DNA from: Sinonovacula constricta
Lineage: Eukaryota > Mollusca > Bivalvia > Cardiida > Solecurtidae
Direction: 5' to 3'
DNA length: 64,000 nucleotides
Assembly: GCA_007844125.1 (NCBI GenBank)
Contig: CM017561.1
Coordinates: 30,286,389 to 30,350,388 of the forward strand
Positions 15,001 through 30,000 of this stretch are shown here, piece by piece. The notes below the pieces were generated by a model. It saw only the letters and a list, made by a program, of their open reading frames with translations, had not been told where the DNA came from and ran no database searches. Position 1 is the stretch's first letter, and every line of letters starts with the position of its first letter. The position numbers and the translations under genes are program-made.

Positions 15001-18000
15001 TATCACAGTATGTCCTTTAGTAACTAAGAATACTGGTACATATGTATCACAGTATGTTCTAAGTAACTAAGAATACTGGTACATATGTATCAAAGCATGT
15101 CCTTTAGTAACTAAGAATACTGGTACATATGTATCACAGTATGTTCTAAGTAACTAAGAATACTGGTACATATATATCAAAGCATGTCCTTTAGTAACTA
15201 AGAATACTGGTACATATGTATCACAGTATATCCTTTAGTAACTAAGAATACTGGTACATATGTATCACAGTATGTCCTTTAGTAACTAATAATACTGGTA
15301 CATATGTATCACAATATGTCATTTAGTAACTAAGAATACAGGTACATATGTATCACAGTATGTCCTTTAGTATCTAAGAATACTGGTACATATGAATCAC
15401 AATAAGTCATTTAGTAACTAAGAATACTGGTACATATGTATCACAGTATGTCCTTTAGTAACTAATAATACTGGTACATATGTATCACAATATGTCATTT
15501 AGTAACTAAGAATACTGGTACATATGTATCACAGTATATCCTTTGGTAACTAAGAATACTGGTACATATGTATCACAGTATGTCCTTTAGTAACTAATAA
15601 TACTGGTACATATGTATCACAGTATGTCCTTTAGTAACTAATAATACTGGTACATATGTATCACAGTATGTCCTTTAGTAACTAATAATACTGGTACATA
15701 TGTATCACAATATGTCATTTAGTAACTAAGAATACTGGTACATATGTATCACAGTATGTCCTTTAGTAACTAAGAATACTGGTACATATGTATCACAATA
15801 AGTCATTTAGTAACTAAGAATACTGGTACATATGTATCACAGTATGTCCTTTAGTAACTAATAATACTGGTACATATGTATCACAGTATGTCCTTTAGTA
15901 ACTAAGAATACTGGTACATATGTATCACAGTATGTTCTAAGTAACTAAGAATACTGGTTCATATGTATCACAGTATATCCTTTAGTAACTAAGAATAATG
16001 GTGCATATGTATCACAGTATGTCCTTTAGTAACTAAGAATACTGGTACATATGTATCACTGTATGTCCTTTAGTAACTAAGAATACTGGTACATATGTAT
16101 CACAGTATGTCCTTTAGTAACTAAGAATACTTGCGGATATTTATCAAAGTAGTACTCTTTGAAATTGATTTATTTATATTGTTTATAAGTTTTTATACAA
16201 CTTCTTTTTAGTACTAAACTAGAGGAGCTCCAGTCAAGTAAAGAGAGAGACAATAAGTACTTCAATGATCAAATCAACAGACTTCAGCAAGAACTGGCCA
16301 AAAGTCATAGGGTAGGTTATGTTATGATTTTAATTTTTTATGGCCCCCATCATTTGAAGAATGCAGAAGAGGCAATACTCTCGTCTGTCCTTAAATTGTT
16401 TGTGCCATTGAAACACAAGTATGCGGCTAACAGAACTCTTAAGACTTGATTTCTGCAACATTTTATATGTTTCTGATGGTTTATGGCCCGAATCATCACA
16501 AAACTTAATTACCGTACGCTCTTTAACACGTTCGGACGATGCCATTTAGACGTCAACTCGCTGCAACACCTGTACACATCAAGTTGTTGTTACGTCATTA
16601 ATTAACAGTCAGTATTCCATGATGACATCACATTGCTACTCGGCTATGTTGTGGCATGGTTTCAATGAAGTGTTACCGTTTTAACATTACATTTTGACAA
16701 ATGTTTTTAGTTGATATTTAATATTTTTGGGTTGCCCCACAAGACTGTATGAGAGTATCATTAATATGTGTAAAAGAATAAAACAAAATATGATGTTTTC
16801 ATATTAGGAATAATTTGAGGGACATTTTCTGTAAAAATTATTGTGATAGTCCAAATAACATATTTTTTTTAATGAAAATATGCGTTATTCCTGAACAACC
16901 CTCGTATTTAGTTGCCTCTGTCTATCTCTATGCCTGACCGTCCATCAGATTATCTGTATCAGATCAATACCCATTGAAGGGTTTAATTCACATTTGTACA
17001 TGTAAGATAATAAATGGTATTTAAATGCAGGTGAAGTTTGATTTTGGTTACTATCCTCTTGATGTCAGCAGAGTTATTGCCCTTTCTTGTATTCTTTTTT
17101 TTATGTTCTGTTAGTATAAAACAAATAAATAGATTAGTTTATGTTTGGTATATGGTTGTATTGTATTGCAATACAGGTCAATGGAATAATGATTTTAGTT
17201 ACTTTCTGCTTTATAACATAAAACTTATGGCCTTTTGTTGTTCTCTAATGAGAGTTTTTCGTTTCTGGTCAGTTTATATTTGTTGTATAATACACACCAG
17301 AGGTGTCCTTGGCAAAGTGGTAGAATCGCTGACTTGTTACTCCTTTGACTGCTAAGCCTTTGATCACATGGGTTCAAGTCTCATTCAGGGCGAAGGACTT
17401 AATGTGGGAAGTTCTTTGAGCTGACCTGCCCTGTCTGCTGACCTCCTCCTCAAAAATATGCACCATAATGATCATAATTGGTCACTGCGATGTAAAAGTC
17501 AGGTCAAGTTTGATTTTGGTTGTTATCAAAGGAAGAGATGCAACACATTGTCTACTTTTATGATTACCATTAGATTGAACTCTTTATGCCTTCTCGATAA
17601 AGGTGCAGGATGAAATCAAGTCCAACTCAGACCAGCAGGTGAGAAAGCTACAGATCAAGATGGCGGAGATGCAGCAGCAGATAGATGCAGCAGACATCAT
17701 CGAGGGACAGCACCTGCGGGAGCGCAGTCAGAAATACGAGTCCCACATACAGGAGCTAAAATCTCAGGTGCTGGCATTAACACAGAAAAGAGATGATCTT
17801 ATGGCAGAACTGGAGGTGAATATGTCACATTTTTTCAACTTTTTAAAATCACTTGTTCATTGAATCTGTAAATCACTGAGTGAAAAGCATTCACAGTAAG
17901 CAGTAGTTAACTCGTTTAATAACTAGCATTTACATATGTATGTTAATATTTAAGGATAATACACTCTCAAGAATTAAAACATTGTTTCATAGCATATTAT

Positions 18001-21000
18001 ACAAATAAAGACTTGTGTCGAGGTCAATATATAGTTTTGAGGACCTTGGTAATGATATATCATATTAGCCAGGTCTGCAAAACTATATACTGACTGAAAC
18101 ATAAGTCTTTACTTGTTATATCACATACTCTATTACATTACGCTTCCATTGTTGTTTTTGTACAACTAGCCACACTTGCTTCACATTTAATATAAAACAT
18201 TTAAAGATGTTGATCCAATTCGCCAGCGTTCATTTCCTCGACAGATAATCAAGCATTTTACTGCTACCGTGGTTACAGTTTTTGTTGTTTTCTTGGTTCC
18301 ATTTTCACTAGAATTACCAAATCATTATGGACACACTGAAAAACTATTGATTTCTTTTATCAGATGCCATGTTGTTGTAGCAATAGTTTGTGTAAAGAGA
18401 ACATGACCATCAGTATTATATTCTTGGTGCTCACATGAAAAAATTCTCGAGTCATTATCACTTTTTATTGACTCACACATGGCCAGCGCTTGACCAATCA
18501 AAACACTTTATATTCGAAGGGTATGGGATATTTATTTATAATTAATTTTTGTTCAAGTTTATGAAAATAAAAATGTCATTGCTGTTAAAAATTAATTGAA
18601 TACCACCAAAAAAAATATCAATTTAAAAATGATGGACAGTTTTACCTAAGAGTTGCAAACTTCATTGTGGGGTCTACAACTTCAAGTTTAAAAAATTGAA
18701 AAATGGAATGGTATTTTCTTTACACTTCCAGATTAAGCTTAAACAAAACAAGTGCAATAGTTTTACTAGGATCTTAAGATGTTTTCATAAGTGTGTGTAT
18801 ACCTCAAGTTGTATAAAGGACTGAAATATTCATATTATCCAATCTGATTAAAATCATATCCTGAAAACCGCCCCGCTATCAGGATCTGACGACAAGTCAA
18901 TAAAAACTTCTAACCAATCAGATTGTCGCCTACAAAATTGCAAAAGCAAATGATGATCCGAAGTGTTATAAACATATCATTTTAATGACTGTGCCCATTT
19001 ACAAAGAAATGATAACATGGACACTCCATGCAAGACTTATGTCAATGAAGACAGGTGCGTTGTATGCGGTATCACATTTGTTTCAACATCAGTAGCATTG
19101 TCAGGTCGAAAGTTAACTAACTAGCAGTTGCAGAACAAACTTAGACTGAGTGACGAAAAACTAAATGATATTTTGCCAGACTTTTCAGTGTTGGACTTGA
19201 CTGCATCATCGATAGCGGTTATTTTGCGACTCTTACTAAAATGTTATGCATTAGGCTCTTTGATTGGCTGTTATAAAAATAAATCGGGGAAAACCATTCT
19301 TGTTTACAGACGGTATTTGTGGGCCGTCATCAGATCTTACATTTTGGAAGATCTGCTTTTAGTGAGATTGTCATATTATCATAAATCATAATTACTTTTT
19401 ACATATAGAAGTAATTTAAACAGATAAGTGAAAGGTGTCAAATGATATGGGTCTACACAGTGTTCTACAATATATTTTTCAGGAAGTAAAGAAAGTAAGC
19501 AGTGTGACAACAGAGGAGCTAACATCTGTTCAGATGGACAGAGAAAAACAGATACAGGCTCTGCAGGAGGCCAACAAGGTATAGTTCTATATCAAGAGGA
19601 TAAATGTGACATAGTTGGCTTGGTGTACCAACAAATCATAGAGCTAATAGCCTGATTAATTGTGTTTTTGTTAGCTCTACTTTTGAAAGAAAAAAAATGG
19701 ATGACAGTCTCTTTTGTATTTTTGATGATTGATCTTTTTTTTGTTAAAGGTGGTATCTGACAGTTTGGACCAAATATTTTTTCTCTCATAACCAAATAGG
19801 TCATTGTTAACTGAAATGGTTCTGCAAAATGCTGTTCATTGATGCCCTAGATCTGTGTGAACAGTGAAGCATAAGTCCACACTCGTCATTGCAAACAGGT
19901 ATTCCCTATCTAAGCTACACTGTGGAGATAACTACGAAAGCCACTTGACAGCTTTCTTCTGAGATCAGGTTATATAGTCATCAGGGTAGTCCGCTCTGAC
20001 GTCAATCTATTTTTAGCAAATCACTATCTTGCTTATTTATAGACTTGGAAATAATGAACATTTAGAGTGATTCTTTCACAATTTGTACTGTCTAACAAAA
20101 TTCCTTCTTTTCGTAGGTAAAGGGACTTTACTCTTTCTATTAAAAACTACATTCTTACCTCCCTTGTGGGTAGGTATTTGGTAGATAGGTACCGCATAAA
20201 ACTTTAGATTTTTCCACTTTTTAAACTTTTGAAAACACTTTAGATTGAAGCATGCTCATAAAATGGAATCTTATTGATTGAGATAAGAATTTATTAAAAG
20301 GGTTTGGCACTTTTATTTAAAAGCAATCAAAATAAAAAATAAAATGTAGTATATTTCTCATTTAAACTTAAAGTATATGAAAATACCTTTCCGCAAGGGA
20401 GATAACTAAAACATTTCTTTCATTTAGAACATAGGGAATAGGTTGCGTTCAGAGTTTATGCAGAAATGATAAACATTTAGAGTAATTTTCAGTCACAATT
20501 TGTACTGTCAACCAAAATAGGTAGCATTCTAAGTTGACCTAACTTACACCAAAGTATAAGTTTATGCAGAAATAATTTCTAAATTATCCCAGATCAAGGG
20601 CAAGACATCACATGTACATGTATTTGATATAGACAAACTGTCGGATACCACCTTTATGGTTGGTTTTCTGAAAATTTTCCATTCCTGAACCGGCTGCAAT
20701 AGCTCAAGTGGTGGAGCGTCGGCTTGCGGAACGGGAGGTCGCGGGTTCAAATCCCAGCTGGGTCAAACCAAAGACTTTAAAGTTGGTAGTAGTGGCTTCC
20801 CTCCTAATGCTCGGGGCTAAGGTGACAGCATTATGCCTGACTTTTCGGTGTCACTATAATGGACCGGCCAGGTTCGGTCCCTGGGCACCTCATTAGTGCC
20901 CCTGTGCTTTAATGATAGAAATGTCTCTGCACAGTTTCGTCAAAAATGCTGGCAAATCCCATCTCATGGCATTGTTCTATTTTCAGTTGGCTGAGAAGAG

Positions 21001-24000
21001 AAAGTCAATGTTAGATGACCTTGCCATTAAATATCAGAAGGACTGTGATAAACATAGAGAACAAATGCTATCCATGGAAAACTCATATGAAGCAAAACTG
21101 AAAGATATACTCAAAAAGCTGGAAGAGGAACAGGTATATTGTTATATATGTATTATACTCACCATCACTATTCTCGCAGCATCACTACTCTCATGGTATT
21201 TTTGCAAAGGTTGTTAGGGCTGTCTGCCGCTCAAATACAGTCAACACTGTTGACCTATTTTACTTAACCTCTTTAAGACTAGTTTTCCTGTGATGTCATT
21301 TTTGGCTGCATCTGCAATGTCGCACTGAAGTCCGACTCCTAAGGAGAGGCAGCACATTTTATTGTTTACACTGTCCTCAAGGGTAGAAATTTTCTTTTAT
21401 TGTTTACACTGTCCTCAAGAGTAGAAATTTTCTTTTATTGTTTACACTGTCCTCAAGAGTAGAAATTTTCTTTTATTGTTTACACTGTCCTGAAGAGTAG
21501 AATTTTTCTTTTATTGTTTACACTGTCCTGAAGAGTAGAATTTTTCTTTTATTGTTTACACTGTCCTGAAGAGTAGAATTTTTCTACGGAAGTGCTTTTC
21601 ATGTTATGTTTTTGCTCTTAATAACAAACTGTTGACAATTAAATGACATTTTCAACTGGTTATTTTATTGAAGAACTATTATTTATTTACTGCTATGTAA
21701 CCCTTATTATAATTAAGAAGGGTAGTGTCCCTTGATTACCGTGAGAATAGTGATGACAAATAAGACAACAGTCAACATTTTTCATGCCTGATTCCATGAT
21801 AAATGACACACTTTTGAATTGATACTGTGTTTATTATGAATATGGGATGACACAGTTGAGCAAAACAGATTATACTGCCAGTTAAATCTTTAACTTATAT
21901 CACATTTTTGAATCTACATTTAAGTTCCGCAGGAATAGGGATGGCCAGACTGCTATAAACCCCTTCACTGACAAATATCTGCTTCTTATGTACTGGGGCA
22001 TGTAAGCAGTCAGCTTACTACTTTTGTATCAGCTAACTGAATCCTTTGTTTCTTCCAGTTCTTGTTGCAGGATATAAACCAGAATTTGGGGGTGGGTGGG
22101 TGGGGCATCTTGATACTTCTTATACTCATCCAAGAAGTTTTATCACGATTACTTTGCAAAAAGTAATTTGAAAAATTATAATATGTTTATATTTTATATT
22201 GTCTCGGACAGTGTTTCGTCTGCTAGTTTCAGTTGTGTTATTTTTTAATGCATCACTGGAAAAGGACCTGGTACTTGTTACCAACATATCTATCACTGTC
22301 TTTAGTCATAAGAATTATACATATGTAGCCAATTAGTCATTATAAAGCTCGACCAGATATTATTCCACAAAAAAAGAGGTGCATTTCGAAAATATACTGG
22401 AGCCATTTGACCCACTGAACAAGAAGAAAAGCCTCTCAAATCATGTGTCTACCATATAAAAACAATTGATTGGTGCATTTTTCCATGGGACTTTAATGTA
22501 TAAAATGTAAGACTCTAATGTATACAATGTAAGTGACACTGTTCGAAAATATATTTGAATTATAAAAGTTTCCAGTATCATATTTCTTAATCACTAAACA
22601 ACTACACAGTATATCCCCACCAGACCTGGTGGAGCATTGGCTCCAGGTAAAGGAGGCCCAGTGTTGCATCCCCAGCCGCGACGTACCAAAGTGGTAAAAA
22701 ATGGTAGTGGCATAGATCCTTCGCTAAGGCTTAAGCAAAAAGAAGACAGCTGGCCCGCTGAGAATTTAGGATGCTACATAAAACTAAAAGTAAAAATAGT
22801 ATAGGGTTCTTCTTCCTTACTAAAAAGGTTATATAATGTTTTGTAGTTGAATACATTTTCAGTGATTTTGAGCTATTTTAGCAAAACTTCTGCATGAAAA
22901 TCTCAATGGGTTAAACAGGGCAAAGATTTTCAAAACAAAAACTTGTTATCACCAAATGCCTATGGATTGCTTGTGCACATTTAGTCTTATAAGGAGGTTT
23001 TAAAGCATACTGAAAGCTATTGTCACCAGATGAGCAACTCTAGGGCATCATGACACTCTTGATTAATCCCCTACCATCAGAGAATAGTGAATGAGCATAT
23101 TGACACATTTCTAATTTATATTTCCTTATAAGTTTTGTTGACAAGGTTTAATACATTTGTCAGCAGTGATACTGTTCTTACCCATGCTCTTGTTGTCTTT
23201 TTCTAGAAAAAGTGCTCAGACTTAGAAAAGTTGAAGCCAGTTGTAGAAGACCAAGCAACTAAGATTACCTCCCTTGAAGAGAGCAAAGGCTGGCTGGAGA
23301 GGCGATTAGCAGAGACAGAGGTTAGTTCCCTTGACTGATTTGTTCTTCAATACCTGTGTGTATTATTGTTAATGAACTTTAGCATTTATATAAATAGAGT
23401 TAAAAAAAATGAAAATTTGTCTTTTCATTATGAAACCAGTGTAATGAAACATTGCAATAGAACCTTTTGGTTAGGACAAAGCATACAGCTTTCTTTTCAA
23501 AATCATGATTACCTCTTTTTACAAAGATTTTTTAAAGATTTTAACTATGCAGCCAGGACCAGAAATGAATGAAATACATGTTCATAAAATAAAGGTAGAA
23601 AACTACTTGCCAATCCAAGGATTCGATAAGGTTTAACCAAGGGGTTAACTCAACAACTCCTCTCTGCTTTGGTTTAATCTGAATATTTCTTAAAACAGCC
23701 CTAGCTATAAAACCTTATTAGCCCTTCAGTTTCATTCCAAAATTGTTGTGTTTGTGTGTGTGTGTGTGGGGGGGCATGTCTTTGGGCACCCATGGCCAAT
23801 TGGCTAGAGTTGTAAATTTATAACTTCTTAGTCTCTGTTGGGGCAAGAACTTGCACATTGAGATGTTTTCCAGTTTACCTGTAGTTTACCAGTGGTTCTA
23901 CCCAGACATAGGTGTGGTGTCTTCATCCACAAACAATAAGCTAATCGTTGCCAATATTACCATAATTGTGTTTGTGAGATACAAAACAGTCCATTTATTT

Positions 24001-27000
24001 ATTTGTGTGTGTGTTTTAGGGTTCGTTGGACCAGACCCTGGATGAGAAGGAGGAGGCCATCCTGGAACTGAAGGCCAGTCATGAGGAACAGGTGTCCCAG
24101 CTCGGACAGGCACATTCCACAGAGATTGACTCACTCACTACAACATTCCAGTCAGAAATCAAGGTTAGTTATATTAAAGTTGGTATTCGACAGTTTAGTC
24201 CAAAAGATCTTTTTCTCAAATAATCAAATAAGTAATTGGTATCTGGAAAGGTCTTGCAAAATGCTATTTATTGATGCCAAAGATCTGTGTGAACAGTCAT
24301 AAATTATATTTATAACAACTAAAGTATGGGTTTATGATAAAAGTATAACCAAATTTCTCAAAGCAGTGGTAAGATATTGGTATGTGTATTTAATATAGCC
24401 AAACTGTTGGATACCACATTTGAGATAAAGCTTCTTTTGAATTTGTTACCATGGTTAATGATAACAGGCTTTTGCATGGTTTCTGCAGACACAGCTTAAG
24501 AGAGACACTCCTACAGAAAAAAGTCCATTAGCATGGTCCTGGTCATTTTAACGGTTGGTTGAAAAAGGTATATACCAGTGGGTTTCTGGGGACAACATAT
24601 TAACTATTACAACCATTGTAGCCCTTTAGTTTGTCAGCAGACACTAGAGAGACTGACATACAACAATATTCAAGACTGAATGTATAGTAAGATGAGTAAT
24701 ATGTACTGCTTTATTTAAGATTTTGTGGCTAAAGATACATTGATTTGAGAAGTCACTATTCCTTCATATTTACTCATTTAGTTTCTACCTCCAGAAAACA
24801 TGCCTAATTTAGTTTCTACCCTTCAGAGAAGCATGCCTTATTCAGTTTCTACCTCCAAAGAAGCATGCCTTATTCACTTTCTACCTCCAGAGAAGCATGC
24901 CTTATTTTAGTTTCTACCTCCAGAGAAGCATGCCTTATTCACATTGTACCTCCAGAGAAGCATGCCAAATTCACTTCCTATCTTCAGAGAAGCATGCCTT
25001 ATTCACTTTCTACCTCCAGAGAAGCATGCCAAATTCAATTTCTATCTTCAGAGAAGCATGCCTGATTCACTTTCTACCTCCAGAAAAGCATGCCAAATTC
25101 ACTTTCTACCTCCATAGAAGCATGCCAAATTCACTTTCTACCTCCATAGAAGCATGCCTTATTCACTTTCTACCTTCAGAGAAGCATGCCTTATTCACTT
25201 TTTACCTCCAGAGAAGCATGCCTTATTCACTTTCTGCCTCCAGAAAAGCATGCCAAATTCACTTTCTACCTCCAAAGAAGCATACCTTATTCACTTTCTA
25301 CCTTCACAGAAGCATGCCTTATTCACTTTCTACCCATAGAGAAGTATGCCAAATTTAGTTTCTACCTCCAAAGAAGCATGCCTAATTCAGTTTCTACCCA
25401 TAGAGAAGCACGCCAAATTTAGTTTCTACCTCCAAAGAAGCACGCCTAATTCAGTTTCTACCTCTAGAGAAGCATGCCTAATTCACTTTCTACCTCCAGA
25501 GAAGCATGCCTTATTCACTTTCTACCTTCAGAGAAGCATGCCTTATTCACTTTCTACATCCAGAGAAGCATGCCTAATCGAGTTTCTACCCCTAGAGAAG
25601 CATGCCTAATTCAGTTTCTACTCTAAGAGAATCCCGTCTAATTCACTTTCTACCTCCAGATAAACATGCCGCATTCACTTTCTACCTCCAGAGAAGCATG
25701 CCAAATTCACTTTCTATCTTTAGAGAAGCATGCCAGATTCACTTTCTACCTCCAGAGAAGCATGCCTTATTCACTTTCTACCTCCAGAGAAGCATGTCTT
25801 TTTCACTTTCTACCTTCAGAGAAGCATGCCTAATTCACTTTCTACCTCCAGAGAAGCATGCCTTATTCACTTTCTACCTCCAGAAAAGCATGCCTTATTC
25901 ACTTTCTACCTTCACAGAAGCATGCCTTATTCACTTTCTACCTTCATAGAAGCATGCCATATTTAGTTTCTACCTCCAAAGAAGCATGCCTAATTCAGTT
26001 TCTACCTCCAGAGATGCATTCTTAATTCACTTTCTACCCCAAAAGGAGCCATGCTTGTTCAGTTTCTACCTCCAGAGAAGCATGCTTCTTTACCCAGTGC
26101 CTAAGAATTCCTTCACATTGTTTTTCTGTTGCCAACTGTACTGGTTCAAGGTTTTACCAAGAGAAAACAAAATACTATAATAATATTATAATACATAATA
26201 TAATATGTACTTTTAGTTGTATTTATCATTGTGTTGTATTCTTCATTGTCTTGTATTCTCAATTCTCAAGGATCTCAGAGGTCAAACATTAATTATTAAA
26301 ATCTTGTTTAATTTCCATTGTTTATATATATATAGATATAAGACCATCTTTAAAGATTATGCTAATTATTAGGGGGCACCCTTGGCGTAGAAAGAGAGTC
26401 GCCAGCTTGTAACTCCTCTGACCACTTAGCCTCTCACCACGTGGGTTTGAGTCCCATTCGGGGTGAAGGACTTAATGTGGGAAGGTCTTCCAGCTGACCT
26501 GTGGTGTGTCGGTGGTTCTACCCAGACATTTGTTTGGGGTCTTCTGCCACCAAAAAAGATGGCTGTTTCTTTTAAGATCATAATTGGTCACTGCGATATA
26601 TTTCAAATTCAAAATAAAAATAAAATATTTTTTTTGCTGTAGGCACTCAAAGAACTTGAAGAATCTCAGAAGAATACAATAGAGTCATTAGAAGAAGAAA
26701 TAAAGAAGTTAAAACAGGTGAGCTTGGTATTCTTTTAATCTGTTTCACAATTGAAAGCCTATTCCAGATTTTGTATTTAATTAAATAAGTTTGTCAATTG
26801 GGTTTATCATCCCACCAGCTGTATTTCAGTTATCTGGAGATGGTGTCCACTTGAAGCAGATATAGTGCTGCCTTCACTGTGTATAGCATGCCATGAACAC
26901 CTGGCATGATACCACACACAGTCACATTAGCCTGACACCGGGCCAAACAGTCATGGAACTACCCTTATATTTACTTGAGCGTTAGCAAGAGAGCTATAAC

Positions 27001-30000
27001 ACTACCTTTTAATTAAATATACAACTGTGATTAAGAGGTAGATACATAAGAGTTAGTTAGCAAGATATAAAATTACTGAATTGAAAGCATTGTTTTGTTG
27101 TAATCATGTGATATGCGATTTGAGGTGGGGTTTTTGTAGCTAGCACTTAAAAATGTTAAAAAATCTCATTCACTACCCACAGTGTAGCATTAACTTGTTG
27201 TTTTTTGCAGGATATAAAAGATGGTGTGAATGAAAGAAAAGTTCATGAAAAGAAAGGAAAATCTGTGGTAAGCAATATTTATGTTATGCATTTATTTTCC
27301 TTCACTGAATCTTTGCTTTTACTATAAGTTTTATCTGTACAAAATGGATTGTGGGTCTATATTTTTTCCCACACACAATAGTTGGTAAAAATGACTTTTT
27401 GAAGAAATTCTGTTTCTTGCTTTTTATCTGTCTTTTATCTGAAAATGAGAGACAGTTAGTGTCGAAATTTAAATTTTCCTTTGTTAGATGATATCTTATG
27501 TAAGTCCTTTTAATTGGAATTCTTGGACTTTATCCCCCTTGCTATTGTAGATGGTGTATTATCAAAAAGTAAAATTTCTTACTTTTGCATAAATATGAGC
27601 CTTAATTCCATTGAAATACTTAGAGAGATATTTTATTTAAACAACAAAATGAAAGTTTTGGTAGATGTTGTTGAATCTGTGTATAACAACACAAGTCATT
27701 AAAGTCAATATATACTCCAAAGAATAAAAGCATAAAAACTGAGTAAACCAAATAAAAGGTCCTACTTGCAAGTAAGGATTATTCAGGGGAGACTATCCAC
27801 TAATGTCTCTAATTTAATGACCAATACCTGTATTTAGAAGACATTTAGTAGGCTTGGTTTTGAACTTATGAATTCAAATAAAAAACTGATAAATGATACA
27901 GGCAAATTGTAAGACAAAGAATATCCGTCAGACCTGCCAAACGTTTTGAAAATCAGAGAATCGGTAAAATCTTATTATCCCTGTGAGGCATTCCTTTATG
28001 CATATATCAGCCATCATTGTGTCTTTATTCAATCTTTGTTAGACGTAATATTGTCAGTATGATGTAAAATTTTAATTTGGATTGGAAATAAAAGCAAAGC
28101 ATGGGATGTGAAATGTAAGAATATTTATAATAAGATACATGTTTATTACAGTATTGGCCTACTAACATGATGTGACTAAATACTATGTACAATAGACAGT
28201 ATACTAATGTATACATTGGCTAGTATTCATTTTACACAGCATGTTGTGATTCTGCTGAAACAAAGGCACTGACGGGACTTGGTAGCGCAATTGGTAGACC
28301 GTCGGCTCTAGGTATGGGAGGCTGTTGGTTTGGCGCTGGGCTGCACACCAAAGTTATTTAAAATGGAAGTGGTATAGATAGCATACCCAGTCACATTGTC
28401 CTGACACTGGGCCAACCAGTTGTGGAACTACCCTTATATTTGCTTGAGCATTAGCAAGGGAGCTATACCACTGTCTTTTTTTAACGACTTTGGTTATTTC
28501 ATGGCCTGGGATTAAACCCGGGGCCTCCTGTACCTAGAACTGATGCATTACCAATTGGGCTACCATGTCCAGTCATGGTTTGTATCAAATGCCTGATTGA
28601 GTAAAGGTTTTCTGGTTATAACTAATCCTCCCATTTCATGCTACATTTATTACAAATCAATTCACAACCCCACTTATATGTGTACAAACTGCATGCAAAT
28701 ATAGACTTAATAGTTTTGATCCTGATTAGACATCTGGATCCACTGTTTCTGTTTGTTTGATCAAAGTGCTGAAAAGATTAAGTGTTAAGGCATTTTAAAC
28801 TTCCAGATGAAGGATCTGAAGAAACAGCTTCATTCAGAGAGGAATCGTGCTGAGAAGTTACAAGAGAGATTACAAGAGGTCCTCTCAGCTGGATCGAACA
28901 ACAAAAGTAAGTCTCTCATTCTTTTTTAGCTCACCTTAGATGGCAGAAATAAAAGACATCTGCGACAGTTGTTTATATTTATGAGTCAGTTTGGCTATTA
29001 TTGTTCTTAATAAACGATAATTAATTTTGTTTATATATATAAGCTTTTTTAGATTGCTCTGCTAACTGCCACCAATCAACTTTTGACATTAGGCAGGTGT
29101 CCAATGTCAATATCAGAAAAGTATAACAAATATTTCTTATTCACTTATTTTCTATGAAAATGATGCAAAATGGCTTGATTAGAACTTAATGTGCAATATT
29201 GAGAGTTGGTCTAGAAGATTGTAAAGTTGTTCAATATGTCCAATACCATAGGGTTTTTTTGTCACTGTTTTCATTGCAACACACATTTTTGTTTAAAATA
29301 ATTATTTTATGTGTATTTCAAAGAATGCAGAATTTGGTAAATGGTTCATTTGTTTAAACTGTTCAATAACTTAACTATTCCTAATCGCTGATTTCACTAA
29401 ACCAGAAAGTGGGACATTCAATTGCTGGGGAGGTGTAGCAATTATAACTATAAGTGCATAATGATGGTTAAATAAGTACAAACTCGAAATGTGATATATT
29501 TTATCCATTTTCTTTTCAAAATGAAATAAATTTAGTAGTAATATTGTTGTGTATAGTTTTTGTCATAAACTGATAGTCCATATAATAATAAATATATTAT
29601 AATAAATATATATTTTTATATAATGAAAAAATAATATCTTTATTTCTTACCTATTTCTCATCATACAGCTCAGAGTATTCACAAGATTTTACTTGATGTG
29701 CACATTTAAATCAGTCTTTGTAGTTAAAAAGCAGATTGATTTATAATATTCACTTATAAACTTAATACCAAATCCTACCCACAAGGGAGATAAGACAGAG
29801 TAATATGAATAGTTAGAGTACTTTCCCCTTAAAAGTAAAATTGGACCATCAGGAAGCTTGTGAGTAAAATAAAAATTGTAATCAGGATAGAAGAGTTGTG
29901 ACATTAACCACCTTCATTTACATTTTTTTTCTTTTAACTGTGAGGTTAATTTAAAAAAAAATTTTTTTTTAATTTTCACACATTTAAGAGCTCAAAAATT

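Noticed and set aside
20690..20762. Possible tRNA genes at SINE heads (also 12458, 34206, 12843)
   Set aside because: Box A and B-like segments are present, but acceptor stems do not pair well and each head continues into a shared SINE body.
24865..26180. Long + strand open frames with repeated [12 protein letters not shown] peptides
   Set aside because: Same periodicity artefact in the 32-bp array 6.
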